Part shown: positions 8,544-17,589 of the stretch, piece after piece | Numbering within the stretch: position 1 is the first letter of the stretch | How the letters are laid out: the number at the start of each line of letters is the position of its first letter | Origin: JBNGOQ01 sp050589645 | Lineage (GTDB): Bacteria > Bacteroidota > Bacteroidia > Flavobacteriales > Flavobacteriaceae | Assembly (NCBI RefSeq): GCF_050589645.1 | Contig: NZ_JBNGOQ010000001.1 | Span: 806,001 to 870,000, forward strand | Direction: 5' to 3' | DNA length: 64,000 nucleotides | Position numbers and translations under genes: made by a program | The notes under the pieces: generated by a model | What the model was told of the DNA's origin: nothing | Database searches by the model: none | Seen by the model: only the letters and a program-made list of their open reading frames with translations

Positions 8544-9680
8544 ATGCGGTCTAAGTACCTGTTCTTAAAAAACCTCCTCGGAGCGCTTTTGTTTTCTTTT
8601 AGTGCATGTGTAGATCCGGTACCCCCGGAATTTGAGTTCAAGGATGGACTGATCTTTATAGATGGCCTGGTATCGGACCGGCCAGACCTCACTTTTGTGA
8701 AAGTCAGTGAATCGAGCCTTGATGGCAATAGGTATACGAACGAATTTATATTCGGTGCCAGTGTTTTGATCAGGAATGTCAATACCGATGCCACTACCGT
8801 ACTCGTAGAGACAGGAGATCGCTATCTCCCTCCGACCGATTTCACCGCCGATCCAGGGGATACCTTTGAACTACAGATTATCCTGCCCGATGGCAGAACC
8901 TTCCGTTCCCTTCCAGAAGAAATGACAACAGCGGTTCCCATTGTTGGGATGGGCGCTAACTACGATCCCGAACTGGTTTTTAGGGACGCTTCGGATACCT
9001 TTGTGCCCGGGCATTCCGTTTTGGCAAGTTTTAATGACCCTCCGGGCGAGGACAATTATTACTATTGGCGTTTTAGGTCTTTTGAACAATTGCCGTTTTG
9101 CCAAACCTGTGTGGAAAGCATCTTTAGAAATGGCCGTTGCGAAACAAATTCTTCTGCTGAGGGCCTGATCAGAAAACCGTACTATACCTATGCCTGTGAT
9201 TCAAGATGTTGGCGGATACGTTTTAGCGAAACGGTAGAGATACTCTCCGATGAATTTGTAAACGGCTCCTTTGTCGAAGCCTTGCCCGTGGGAAATGCCC
9301 TCCTGTATTCCAAAGAGGACGTCCTTATTGAGCTACAACAATTCTCCTTATCTCCTTCGGCCCACCGATATTTTAGGGTCTTGAGGGATATCCTGGACAA
9401 TAACGGGGGCTTCAATGCGCCACCACCGGCCGCATTGGTAGGCAATATGTTCGCTGTGGATAACACCGAGGAATTTGTCCTGGGCAGGTTCACCGCCGCT
9501 GCTGCAAGCGTAAGCCATTTATTTATTGATCGTACGGCTATCCCCGAATCGCAGATTGAAGAAAGGCGTCCTGCCCTATTTGAGGAAATGGGTGAGGTAC
9601 CTCCGCCAGAAATTTTCACCGCCCCATGTGAAGAAACAACCACACGTACGGGCGTTCGTCCCCCCGGGTGGATAGATTAA
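8544..9680 (+). CDS. DUF4249 lipoprotein, partner of TonB receptor
   Basis: 378 residues. A lipoprotein signal with Cys near residue 27 (LFSFSACVDPVPPEFEF) is followed by the DUF4249 pattern LIFIDGLVSDRPDLTFVKVSES...GASVLIRNVN...DPGDTFELQIILPDGRTFRS. Five or more paired cysteines (CQTC, CETN, CDSRC) lie in the middle. DUF4249 proteins are regularly encoded beside a TonB-dependent receptor, as here (18 bases upstream), and are thought to be the outer-membrane lipoprotein of that pair, analogous in position to SusD. Substrate unknown. Confidence 0.85.
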   Translation: MRSKYLFLKNLLGALLFSFSACVDPVPPEFEFKDGLIFIDGLVSDRPDLTFVKVSESSLDGNRYTNEFIFGASVLIRNVNTDATTVLVETGDRYLPPTDFTADPGDTFELQIILPDGRTFRSLPEEMTTAVPIVGMGANYDPELVFRDASDTFVPGHSVLASFNDPPGEDNYYYWRFRSFEQLPFCQTCVESIFRNGRCETNSSAEGLIRKPYYTYACDSRCWRIRFSETVEILSDEFVNGSFVEALPVGNALLYSKEDVLIELQQFSLSPSAHRYFRVLRDILDNNGGFNAPPPAALVGNMFAVDNTEEFVLGRFTAAAASVSHLFIDRTAIPESQIEERRPALFEEMGEVPPPEIFTAPCEETTTRTGVRPPGWID

Positions 9681-9698
9681 TGGGACCAAACCAAACCG

Positions 9699-12113
9699 AT
9701 GAGAACTATATTTTTTTTGATGCTTTTTGTATTTGGGTTTCCCCTCCTTGACGCCCAAGAGAGGCAACGGACCTATGAGCTTTCCGTCCAAGTCCTTAAC
9801 GGGGACACCGGTTTCCCCATGAACGACGCCGATATCAGTATTCAACCTTGTGACTGTGGTGGGGTCTCCGATGTGCAGGGACGTTTTGCCATAAGCTTGC
9901 CATCCACCAATTACAGGGTTACGGTTTCCTTTATCGGTTTTAAGGACGCAGTACGGAACATTGTTTTGGACAAGGATACTTTTTTACAGCTAGTGCTTTA
10001 TGTACAGGAAGAGCAGTTGTCCGAGGTGGTCGTACAAGCAAAAAAAATCACGGATCATTTGCTAACGCCCGAAATGGGCGTTCTACGCTTGGAGACCCAG
10101 GACCTAAGCAAGGTACCCGCAGCCGTTGGGGAATTTGATGTGTTGCGGGGAATGACCTTGTTGGCCGGTGTAAACAGTGCAGGAGAGGTGAGCAATGGTC
10201 TCTCGGTCCGTGGGGGATCTCTAGACCAAAATCTGGTATTGTACGATTATGCCCCGGTTTTCAACCCGACCCACCTCTTTGGGCTTTTTTCTGTATTCAC
10301 TCCGGATGTACTGTCCTCGGTGGATCTGTATCGCGCCAATATTCCTGCACGCTTTGGCGGCAGGGTAACTTCCGTACTGGACATCAAAACGAAGAACCCC
10401 TATGTGGACAAACTAAAATTAAAGGGCGGGATAGGGTTGGTGTCCAGTAGATTTTCCCTGGAAACCCCATTGATCAAGGATAAACTGCTTTTGGGCGCAG
10501 GGGGAAGGGCCGGTTTTACCGACTTTCTGCTGCCCTTATTTTCCGAACGCCTCGATAATACCAAAGCGCGATTTTACGATGCCACCCTAAAGCTGCTGTA
10601 CCTTCCAACAAGCAAGGATCAAATTGCATTTACAGGCTTTTATGCCAAGGACTTTTATCAATTGGATCTTATTTCCCAGGTAGAGAACATAAGCGCAGAG
10701 AGCAATCAATACGATTTTAGAACGCTGAACGGTACCCTGAATTGGTTGCACTCCTTTGATGGCCAGACCAATTTAAGGACCGTACTGGTGTCCAGTGATT
10801 ATTTGCCCAAGATTATTTTTCCGGAATTGGACAATTCCAATGAGATCGAGTTCGAGTCCAAGATCAAATACCTAAGTTTTAATACAGAATTTTCCAAGGA
10901 ACCGTCCGAGCGGTTCCGATATTACCTTGGCATACAGGCGAACAGGTATCGGATAAGCCCGGGAAATTTGGATCCGGGTACCTCGCCTAGTGTGCTTCCC
11001 GTCTCTTTGGAAAGGGAGACCAGTTATGAAATTTCCGGATTTTTGAATACCAATTGGGAGCTTACCGATTTTCTTTCGCTTTCCACAGGCCTGCGTTATA
11101 ATTACTATACCCTACGGGGCCCCTTTGCCCAGCCCATTTTTAATGCCACCGGTGATGCGGTGATCGATACGCAGCTTTTTGACAAAGGGGAGGAGGTACA
11201 GTCCTATGACGACATTGAACCCAGGTTGGGTGCGGTCATCAAAATTAATGATCACAATACGATCAAGGCCAGTTACGCCAGCCTCAATCAGTACCTACAG
11301 AACGTGTATAATAGCACCACCCCCCTGCCCACATCGAGATGGAAGACCGCAGATGCCGATATTAGGCCCCAACGGGGCAATTCGTACAGCCTGGGGGTTT
11401 ATCACACCTCAAAAAATGGGGCTATTGAAATGAGCTTGGAAGGATATTATCGGGATACCGAAAATGTCCTCACCTATAGACCGGGGGCCGATTTCTTTTT
11501 GGAGGAGTTCCTCCAGACCTCGGTTTTACAGGGCCAGGGAAGGAACTACGGCGTGGAGTTCAGCCTTAGAAGACCTAAGGGGAAGGTAAACGGATGGCTC
11601 AATTATACCTGGTCCAGGAGCATATTGCGCACTACCAATGAAAACCCACTGGATCGGATCAATAATAACCAGTGGTTCAATTCGGACTTTGACCGCCCGC
11701 ATGTGCTCAACGCCACTATTAACTTTGAAGGGGATGCCTATAACGTTTGGAGCTTGAACTTCACCGGACAGTCGGGCCGGCCCTTTACGGTAGCCAATGG
11801 TGTTTTTGAATTTGAGAACCTCGATGTCCCCATTTTTTTGGAACGGAACAATGCACGTCTTCCGGTATACCACCGTTTGGACTTTTCTTGGAAAGTCAGG
11901 TACGCCAAAAAAGCGAACAAACGTTGGGTGGGCGATTGGACCTTTACCGTGTACAACGTATACGGACGCAAAAACCCAATCAACATTTTTTTCGATCAAA
12001 GAAACGGCCCGGAGAACTCCGACATCTTTCTGGACAGCCCACTGGGGGCCTATGAGATATCACTATTGAACAGTCCCTTGTTTGCCCTCACCTATAATTT
12101 CACCTTTCAATGA
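9699..12113 (+). CDS. TonB-dependent outer-membrane receptor with carboxypeptidase-like N-terminal domain
   Basis: 804 residues. A signal peptide (about 1-20) is followed by a carboxypeptidase-regulatory-like beta-sandwich (about 25-110; 'LSVQVLNGDTGFPMNDADISIQP', 'YRVTVSFIGFKDAV'), a plug domain (about 120-230; 'VPAAVGEFDVLRGMTLLAGVNSAGEVSNGLSVRGG') and a 22-strand-type barrel ending in aromatic residues (LTYNFTFQ). It would import a bound ligand using TonB energy, with the DUF4249 lipoprotein just upstream as partner. Its stop codon abuts the convergent polA stop with no intergenic base. Confidence 0.9.
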   Translation: MRTIFFLMLFVFGFPLLDAQERQRTYELSVQVLNGDTGFPMNDADISIQPCDCGGVSDVQGRFAISLPSTNYRVTVSFIGFKDAVRNIVLDKDTFLQLVLYVQEEQLSEVVVQAKKITDHLLTPEMGVLRLETQDLSKVPAAVGEFDVLRGMTLLAGVNSAGEVSNGLSVRGGSLDQNLVLYDYAPVFNPTHLFGLFSVFTPDVLSSVDLYRANIPARFGGRVTSVLDIKTKNPYVDKLKLKGGIGLVSSRFSLETPLIKDKLLLGAGGRAGFTDFLLPLFSERLDNTKARFYDATLKLLYLPTSKDQIAFTGFYAKDFYQLDLISQVENISAESNQYDFRTLNGTLNWLHSFDGQTNLRTVLVSSDYLPKIIFPELDNSNEIEFESKIKYLSFNTEFSKEPSERFRYYLGIQANRYRISPGNLDPGTSPSVLPVSLERETSYEISGFLNTNWELTDFLSLSTGLRYNYYTLRGPFAQPIFNATGDAVIDTQLFDKGEEVQSYDDIEPRLGAVIKINDHNTIKASYASLNQYLQNVYNSTTPLPTSRWKTADADIRPQRGNSYSLGVYHTSKNGAIEMSLEGYYRDTENVLTYRPGADFFLEEFLQTSVLQGQGRNYGVEFSLRRPKGKVNGWLNYTWSRSILRTTNENPLDRINNNQWFNSDFDRPHVLNATINFEGDAYNVWSLNFTGQSGRPFTVANGVFEFENLDVPIFLERNNARLPVYHRLDFSWKVRYAKKANKRWVGDWTFTVYNVYGRKNPINIFFDQRNGPENSDIFLDSPLGAYEISLLNSPLFALTYNFTFQ

Positions 12114-14942
12114 TCAATGGGCTTCCAGCCAGTCATTTCCAAGGCCCAGTTCCACATCCAGGGGTACGGCAAGCGCATAGGCGTTTTCCATTTCGGACTT
12201 GATTATTTGCTTGACCTTTTCCAATTCCGGTTTGTACACGTCAAAGACCAGTTCATCATGTACCTGTAGCAGCATTTTGGTCCTGTAATCACCTTCGCCA
12301 AGTTTCTTATGGATATTGATCATCGCAATTTTAATGATATCGGCGGCACTTCCCTGAATGGGTGCATTTACCGCGTTGCGTTCCGCCGCCCCGCGCACTA
12401 CGGCATTGCCCGCGTTAATGTCCTTAAGGTAGCGCCGTCTGCCCAAAACGGTCTGTACATACCCATGGTCCCGGGCAAAATCGATTTGTTCCCCCATATA
12501 ATTCCGCAATTTGGGATAGGTCTTATAATAAGTCTCGATCAATTCCTTGGCCTCCGAACGGCTCAGGTCTGTCTGGTTGCTCAGGCCAAAGGCCGATACC
12601 CCGTAAATGATGCCAAAGTTCACTGTCTTGGCATTGCCCCGTTGTTCTCGGGTCACCTCGTTCAAAGGAACGTTAAAGACCTTGGAGGCCGTAGAGGCAT
12701 GAATGTCCTCTCCGTTCTTAAAAGCCTCGATCATCGTGGTCTCCTCACTTAGGGCGGCAATAATGCGCAGTTCTATCTGCGAGTAATCCGCAGCCAGGAG
12801 AACGTGGTCCCCGTCCCTGGGCACAAAGGCCTTGCGCACTTGGCGGCCCCTTTCGGTCCGTATGGGGATATTCTGCAAGTTGGGGTTGTTACTGCTCAAT
12901 CGGCCTGTAGCCGCCACGGTCTGCATATAGTCCGTGTGCACCCTTCCCGTACTTGGCTCTACCTGTTCGGGCAGCGCGTCCACATAGGTGCTCTTCAATT
13001 TGGACAATCCGCGGTAATCCAATACGTTTTGAATGATCATATGTTCTTTGGCCAAATAGGAAAGTACATCCTCTGCAGTGGAATACTGGCCGGTCTTTGT
13101 TTTCTTGGGTTTGTCCACCAACTTTAACTTGTCAAAAAGGATCTCTCCCAATTGTTTTGGGGAGGCAATATTGAATTGTTCCCCGGCTTCCTCATAAATT
13201 TTGGCCTCCAAATCTTTAATGTCGTCATCCAACTGCTTGGAGAGTCCGAGCAGGAAGTCCTTATCCAGGCGAATGCCTTCCAATTCCATGTCGGCAAGCA
13301 CATGTAACAGGGGAATTTCAATTTCTTGGAATAGCTTTTCCGTGTTGGCGGAGGCCAATTCCGGTCTAAAGTGTTCGGCAAGTTGCAGGGTGATGTCAGC
13401 GTCCTCCACCGCATATTCCGTTTGCTGTTCCAGGGGGACTTCCCGCATAGAAAGCTGGTTCTTTCCCTTTTTTCCGATGAGTTCCGTTATAGATACCGGG
13501 GTGTAGTTCAAATAGGTCTCGGACAGCACGTCCATGTTATGTCGCATATCGGGATTGATGAGGTAGTGGGCCAACATGGTATCAAAAAACTTACCCTTTA
13601 CCTTTACCTTGTATTTGTGGAGCACCTTGATATCGTACTTCAGGTTCTGCCCAATTTTTTCGATATGTTCCGCTTCAAAGAAGGGCCGTAAGACCTCAAT
13701 AATTTTCTGTGCCTCGTCCCTGTCCTCAGGAACGGGGACATAAAACCCCTTACCGGCCTCCCAGCTAAAGGCAATGCCCACCAGTTCCGCGGTAAGTGGA
13801 TTGATGCCCGTTGTTTCAGTGTCAAAACAGACCGAACTTTGTTTCATCAGGTTCTGCACAAACAACTTCATGGCCATACCGGGAGCCACACTCTGATAGG
13901 CATGGGCTTGGGTCTTTATGGTCTTCCTACTGGAGACCTCGGTTATGGTGGCGGCGCTTGTGCCCTCATTGCCAAAGAGCGAAAACTGTCCGCCCCCGGC
14001 TTCCTTTGCTGGCTGTTTTTGGGGACTTGCCTCCTGCGGTTGGGTCTCCCCGTTTTCGCCCGAGAAAATTTTTATGAACTGTTCCCTGAGCCTTCTAAAT
14101 TCCAACTCCTCAAAAATGTGCTGTACTTTTTCGCCATCGGGCATAGAAAGCTCGTAGTCCTTGGCATTAAAGGTCACGTCACAATCAATGCAGATGGTCG
14201 CCAGTTTTTTGGACAATAGCCCCAGTTCCGCATTTTCCTCCACTTTTTCCTTCATCTTGCCCTTCAGCTTATCCGTATTGGCCAGCAGGGCCTCCATGGA
14301 GCCAAATTCTTCCAGGAACTTTTTGGCCGTTTTATCACCTACCCCTGGCAGACCGGGAATATTATCACTAGCATCGCCCATCATGCCCAAATAATCAATG
14401 ACCTGTTCCGGCCGTTCCACGCCAAAACGTTGTTGGACCTCCGGGATTCCCCAGATCTCTATACCGTTGCCCAATCTGGCAGGGCGGTACATAAAAATGT
14501 TCTCGGAGACCAATTGCCCAAAATCCTTGTCTGGCGTTACCATGAACACCTTGTAATCTTCTTTTTCTGCCTGTTTCGCGAGGGTCCCTATAATATCATC
14601 GGCCTCCCATCCTTCTAGCTCCACAACGGGGATATGCATGGCCTTAAGGATATCCTGTATGTAGGGCACGGCAATCCGTATGGCATCGGGGGTCTCATCG
14701 CGGTTCGCCTTATAGTCGGCAAACATTTCGGTACGCTCTACACTGCCGCCCTTGTCAAAACAAACGGCCAAATGGTCCGGTTTTTCCCTTTTGATGACAT
14801 CGAAGAGGGAATTTACAAAACCCATGATGGCCGAGGTATCCATACCCTTGGAGTTGATCCTGGGGTTTTTGATCAGGGCGTAGTAGCCACGGAAAATCAA
14901 TGCGTATGCATCTAACAAAAAAAGTCTTTTTTGATCTGCCAT
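12114..14942 (-). CDS. polA: DNA polymerase I
   Basis: 942 residues, full length, three domains: 5'-3' exonuclease (about 1-290; LFLLDAYALIFRGYYA, VTPDKDFGQLV, GLPGVGDKTA), 3'-5' exonuclease (about 350-540) and polymerase (about 560-942; DYSQIELRIIAALS, VNFGIIYGVSAFGL, QVHDELVFDV). The exonuclease motif DTETTG at residues 374-379 keeps both acidic residues, so proofreading is probably active, unlike in several bacterial Pol I. It fills gaps in excision repair and removes RNA primers. Monocistronic, with a promoter-like sequence at 14966-14973. Confidence 0.97.
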   Translation of the reverse strand: MADQKRLFLLDAYALIFRGYYALIKNPRINSKGMDTSAIMGFVNSLFDVIKREKPDHLAVCFDKGGSVERTEMFADYKANRDETPDAIRIAVPYIQDILKAMHIPVVELEGWEADDIIGTLAKQAEKEDYKVFMVTPDKDFGQLVSENIFMYRPARLGNGIEIWGIPEVQQRFGVERPEQVIDYLGMMGDASDNIPGLPGVGDKTAKKFLEEFGSMEALLANTDKLKGKMKEKVEENAELGLLSKKLATICIDCDVTFNAKDYELSMPDGEKVQHIFEELEFRRLREQFIKIFSGENGETQPQEASPQKQPAKEAGGGQFSLFGNEGTSAATITEVSSRKTIKTQAHAYQSVAPGMAMKLFVQNLMKQSSVCFDTETTGINPLTAELVGIAFSWEAGKGFYVPVPEDRDEAQKIIEVLRPFFEAEHIEKIGQNLKYDIKVLHKYKVKVKGKFFDTMLAHYLINPDMRHNMDVLSETYLNYTPVSITELIGKKGKNQLSMREVPLEQQTEYAVEDADITLQLAEHFRPELASANTEKLFQEIEIPLLHVLADMELEGIRLDKDFLLGLSKQLDDDIKDLEAKIYEEAGEQFNIASPKQLGEILFDKLKLVDKPKKTKTGQYSTAEDVLSYLAKEHMIIQNVLDYRGLSKLKSTYVDALPEQVEPSTGRVHTDYMQTVAATGRLSSNNPNLQNIPIRTERGRQVRKAFVPRDGDHVLLAADYSQIELRIIAALSEETTMIEAFKNGEDIHASTASKVFNVPLNEVTREQRGNAKTVNFGIIYGVSAFGLSNQTDLSRSEAKELIETYYKTYPKLRNYMGEQIDFARDHGYVQTVLGRRRYLKDINAGNAVVRGAAERNAVNAPIQGSAADIIKIAMINIHKKLGEGDYRTKMLLQVHDELVFDVYKPELEKVKQIIKSEMENAYALAVPLDVELGLGNDWLEAH

Positions 14943-14965
14943 GTTTCACTTTTGTGGTTGAATTT

Positions 14966-14973
14966 CAAAGCTA
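14966..14973 (-). promoter_or_regulatory. Probable -7 element of the polA promoter
   Basis: On the minus strand TAGCTTTG, a match to TAnnTTTG, 24 bases before the polA start. No clear -33 TTTG is visible at the usual distance, so support is partial. Confidence 0.45.
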
Positions 14974-15139
14974 CAAAGATTATCTTCTTTTCTAAAGAAA
15001 TTGCGCGCTAATAAAAGATTCAGGAGGGTGCAAGAAACGTATGGAAATCAATTCCGAACGGCCCAAGTCCCATTTTTAGTTGATTTTCCTCGTTTCGCAG
15101 GTTTGGGATGCTTAATTTTAGCCTTCAAAGACCACTGAA

Positions 15140-15862
15140 ATGCTAGTAGAAGTATGCGCCAATTCTCTAGAGTCTGCCTTGAACGCGGAAAGGGCTGGGG
15201 CAGATAGATTGGAACTTTGCACGGAGTTGGGAGTAGGAGGCATTACCCCTTCCCTTGGATTGCTGCAGAGTGTCAGGGAACAGCTTTCCATTCCTGTACG
15301 GGTGTTGATCAGGCCCAGGAGCGGAGACTTTACCTATTCCGCACAGGAGTTCGAGATTATGAAAAAGGATATTGCCTTCTGCAAGACTTTGGACCTTAGT
15401 GGCATCGTTTCAGGGATGTTGCGCAAGGACCTTAGCCTGGACACGGAAAGAACGCAGGCACTTATCGAACTATCCGCACCCTTGGAGTTTACCTTTCACC
15501 GGGCCTTTGATTGGGTTCCGGACCCACTGGGCACACTCGGGGAACTGGAAGACCTGGGAGTTAATTGCGTGCTAAGTTCGGGTCAGGAGAAAACGGCCCT
15601 GGAAGGTATTTCGCTCTTGTCAAAGTTGCAGGGCACTGCCAAAAAAACCATAGTGATGCCGGGTGGTGGGGTACGCGAAAACAACGTACTCCGTTTTAAG
15701 GAAAAGGGATTTAAAGCCATTCATTTATCCGCTACCGCCTTCCATACAAAACTGGAGCAACCTCCCAAAATTTCCATGAATTCCCCATCTTTTTTGCGGG
15801 AAGATGCCGTGGCCGTAACGAAAATGGAAACCGTTCGTCATATCGTAGACCTAGTTAAATAA
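15140..15862 (+). CDS. cutC: CutC family protein
   Basis: 240 residues, a TIM-barrel of the CutC family. Motifs: LVEVCANSLESALNAERAGADRLELC at the N-terminus, LIRPRSGDFTYS, LTFHRAFDW-like 'EFTFHRAFDWV' and VMPGGGVRENN. The family was named for copper homeostasis in E. coli, but a direct copper role is disputed and the enzymatic reaction is unknown. No copper transport genes lie nearby. It stands alone, about 200 bases from the divergent polA. Confidence 0.92.
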   Translation: MLVEVCANSLESALNAERAGADRLELCTELGVGGITPSLGLLQSVREQLSIPVRVLIRPRSGDFTYSAQEFEIMKKDIAFCKTLDLSGIVSGMLRKDLSLDTERTQALIELSAPLEFTFHRAFDWVPDPLGTLGELEDLGVNCVLSSGQEKTALEGISLLSKLQGTAKKTIVMPGGGVRENNVLRFKEKGFKAIHLSATAFHTKLEQPPKISMNSPSFLREDAVAVTKMETVRHIVDLVK

Positions 15863-15896
15863 AAGGTAAAGGAAATGACAGCCCTGCCTAAAGAAA

Positions 15897-15904
15897 TATA
15901 TTTG
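15897..15904 (+). promoter_or_regulatory. Possible -7 element before the metallophosphoesterase gene
   Basis: TATATTTG matches TAnnTTTG exactly, 13 bases before the ATG at 15918; a transcript from here would have a very short leader. No convincing -33 box is seen. Confidence 0.45.
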
Positions 15905-15917
15905 TAAAAAAGCTACT

Positions 15918-17147
15918 ATGTTGCGTTGGATCGTATTTATTATTTTTTATCTGGTATTGGGGTTCTACTCCCTGCAAGCACTTAAAACGGCATCCAGATA
16001 CCCCTGGGTGTATTATCTCTATATGGTCGTGTCCTTGCTGGTATTGGGGAACTTTATCTATCAGTTCACCTGGGGAGCGGAGGCCGGAAGGGTGTTGAGT
16101 CGCCCCAAAAGCTATGCCTTTGGTTTTTTAATGGCCATGCTGGTGTTTAAGATCATCACCATTATATTTCTCTTTTCCGAGGATATTTTTAGATTGGTCA
16201 CCGGTGTCTATCAGAAGTTTTTTGGAACCACCCAGGAATTTACGATTCCTACACGTCGTCGTTTTCTGAGCGTGGTGGCCCTGGGAATTGCGGCCCTGCC
16301 ATTTAGTGCACTGTTATATGGGATGTACAAGGGAAAATACAATTTTAAGGTATTAAAGTACCAGCTGGAGTTTGATGACCTGCCCGATGCCTTTGATGGG
16401 TATCAGATTACCCAAATTTCCGATGTGCACAGCGGTAGCTTTGACAATAGGGCCAAGATCGAATACGCCATAGATTTGGTGAACGAACAGCAAAGCGATG
16501 TTATCTTCTTTACTGGGGATATGGTGAACAACAAGACAGAGGAGATGCACCCTTGGAAGGGTATTTTTTCCAAGCTAGAGGCCAAGGACGGCAAATATTC
16601 CATTTTGGGCAATCATGATTATGGCGATTATGTGCAATGGGAGACCGAGGCGCTTAAGCGACAGAATTTGGAGGACCTCAAAGCTTTGCAGAAAGAAATT
16701 GGGTTTGATCTGCTTTTGAACGAGAGTCGCTACCTAGAGCGCGGTGAGGACCGGCTGGCCCTAATTGGGGTGGAAAATTGGGGCAAGGGCGGTTTTAAGA
16801 AAGCAGGAGATCTCAGGAAAGCATCCTCCGCTATTTCCAAGGACGATTTTAAAATATTGCTAAGCCATGACCCCTCACATTGGGAGGAAGAGGTCATCCA
16901 AGATGAATACCATTATCATTTAACGTTGAGCGGTCATACCCACGGCATGCAGTTCGGAATAGAAATCCCGGGCTTGATAAAGTGGAGTCCGGTAAAATGG
17001 CGCTATAAGTACTGGGCCGGAATTTATAAGGAATTAGGCCAATACATCAACGTAAACCGCGGCTTTGGTTTTATCGGTTATCCGGGCAGGGTAGGTATTT
17101 GGCCAGAGATTACCGTAATTACCCTAAAAAAGAAATCCTTAACGTGA
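15918..17147 (+). CDS. Membrane-anchored metallophosphoesterase
   Basis: 409 residues. The first half has about four membrane segments (residues about 4-20, 30-50, 70-95, 115-135), then a calcineurin-like phosphoesterase domain with all metal motifs: ITQISDVHSG, FFTGDMVNN, LGNHDYGD, LLSHDP and LSGHTHGMQFG. This layout matches the YkuE/YaeI-type membrane phosphoesterases, some of which act on UDP-diacylglucosamine or other membrane phosphoesters; the substrate here is not determined. A small thioredoxin-like gene follows after about 90 bases with its own promoter. Confidence 0.9.
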   Translation: MLRWIVFIIFYLVLGFYSLQALKTASRYPWVYYLYMVVSLLVLGNFIYQFTWGAEAGRVLSRPKSYAFGFLMAMLVFKIITIIFLFSEDIFRLVTGVYQKFFGTTQEFTIPTRRRFLSVVALGIAALPFSALLYGMYKGKYNFKVLKYQLEFDDLPDAFDGYQITQISDVHSGSFDNRAKIEYAIDLVNEQQSDVIFFTGDMVNNKTEEMHPWKGIFSKLEAKDGKYSILGNHDYGDYVQWETEALKRQNLEDLKALQKEIGFDLLLNESRYLERGEDRLALIGVENWGKGGFKKAGDLRKASSAISKDDFKILLSHDPSHWEEEVIQDEYHYHLTLSGHTHGMQFGIEIPGLIKWSPVKWRYKYWAGIYKELGQYINVNRGFGFIGYPGRVGIWPEITVITLKKKSLT

Positions 17148-17207
17148 ATTTAACCTTAAGAAAGACCACAAAACGGGGGCTATTCGTAGTATTTTAACAA
17201 TTTTTCT

Positions 17208-17215
17208 TACTTTTG
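17208..17215 (+). promoter_or_regulatory. Probable -7 element of the thioredoxin-like gene
   Basis: TACTTTTG, an exact match to TAnnTTTG, 23 bases before the ATG at 17239. The -33 region has no clear TTTG. Confidence 0.5.
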
Positions 17216-17238
17216 GGCAATAACCCAATGTTTTACAT

Positions 17239-17535
17239 ATGTCTAAATTCGGTGAACTTATAGATTTAAAGATTCCTGTGCTATTGGACTTTTACGCGGA
17301 GTGGAATGAACAGTCCACCTCCATGCATCCGGTACTTAGGGATGTGGCGGCCGCTTTGGGAGATAAGGGCAAGGTCATTAAAATTGATGTGGACAAGAAC
17401 AAGGAGCTGTCCCAAGCACTAAGAATCAAGGGGCTTCCTACCCTTATGATTTATAAAAAAGGAGAAATGGTATGGCGGCAGAGCGGGGAACAGGACGCCA
17501 ATACCCTTATAGGAATACTCAACGAATACGTTTAG
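17239..17535 (+). CDS. Thioredoxin-fold protein lacking the CxxC active site
   Basis: 98 residues with a clear thioredoxin fold: 'VLLDFYAEW' (strand before the active site), 'VIKIDVDKNKELSQALRIKGLPTLMIYKKGE' with the cis-proline loop GLPT. The WCGPC site is replaced by WNEQS, with Asn23 and Ser26 in place of the two cysteines; the protein has no cysteine at all. It therefore cannot carry out dithiol-disulfide exchange. It is cytoplasmic (no signal peptide), small and intact, followed by a strong terminator. A binding or chaperone-like role is possible but only inference. Confidence 0.88.
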   Translation: MSKFGELIDLKIPVLLDFYAEWNEQSTSMHPVLRDVAAALGDKGKVIKIDVDKNKELSQALRIKGLPTLMIYKKGEMVWRQSGEQDANTLIGILNEYV

Positions 17536-17550
17536 CGATTGAGCTAGTAC

Positions 17551-17584
17551 AAAAAAAGCCGGGCATTTTGTCCGGCTTTTTTTT
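17551..17584. terminator. Bidirectional intrinsic terminator
   Basis: A-rich stretch, then AGCCGG paired with CCGGCT around GCATTTTGT, then a run of T. Stem of about 13 bp including the A/T flanks. It lies between the convergent thioredoxin-like and DUF2723 genes. Confidence 0.9.
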
Positions 17585-17589
17585 TGCTG

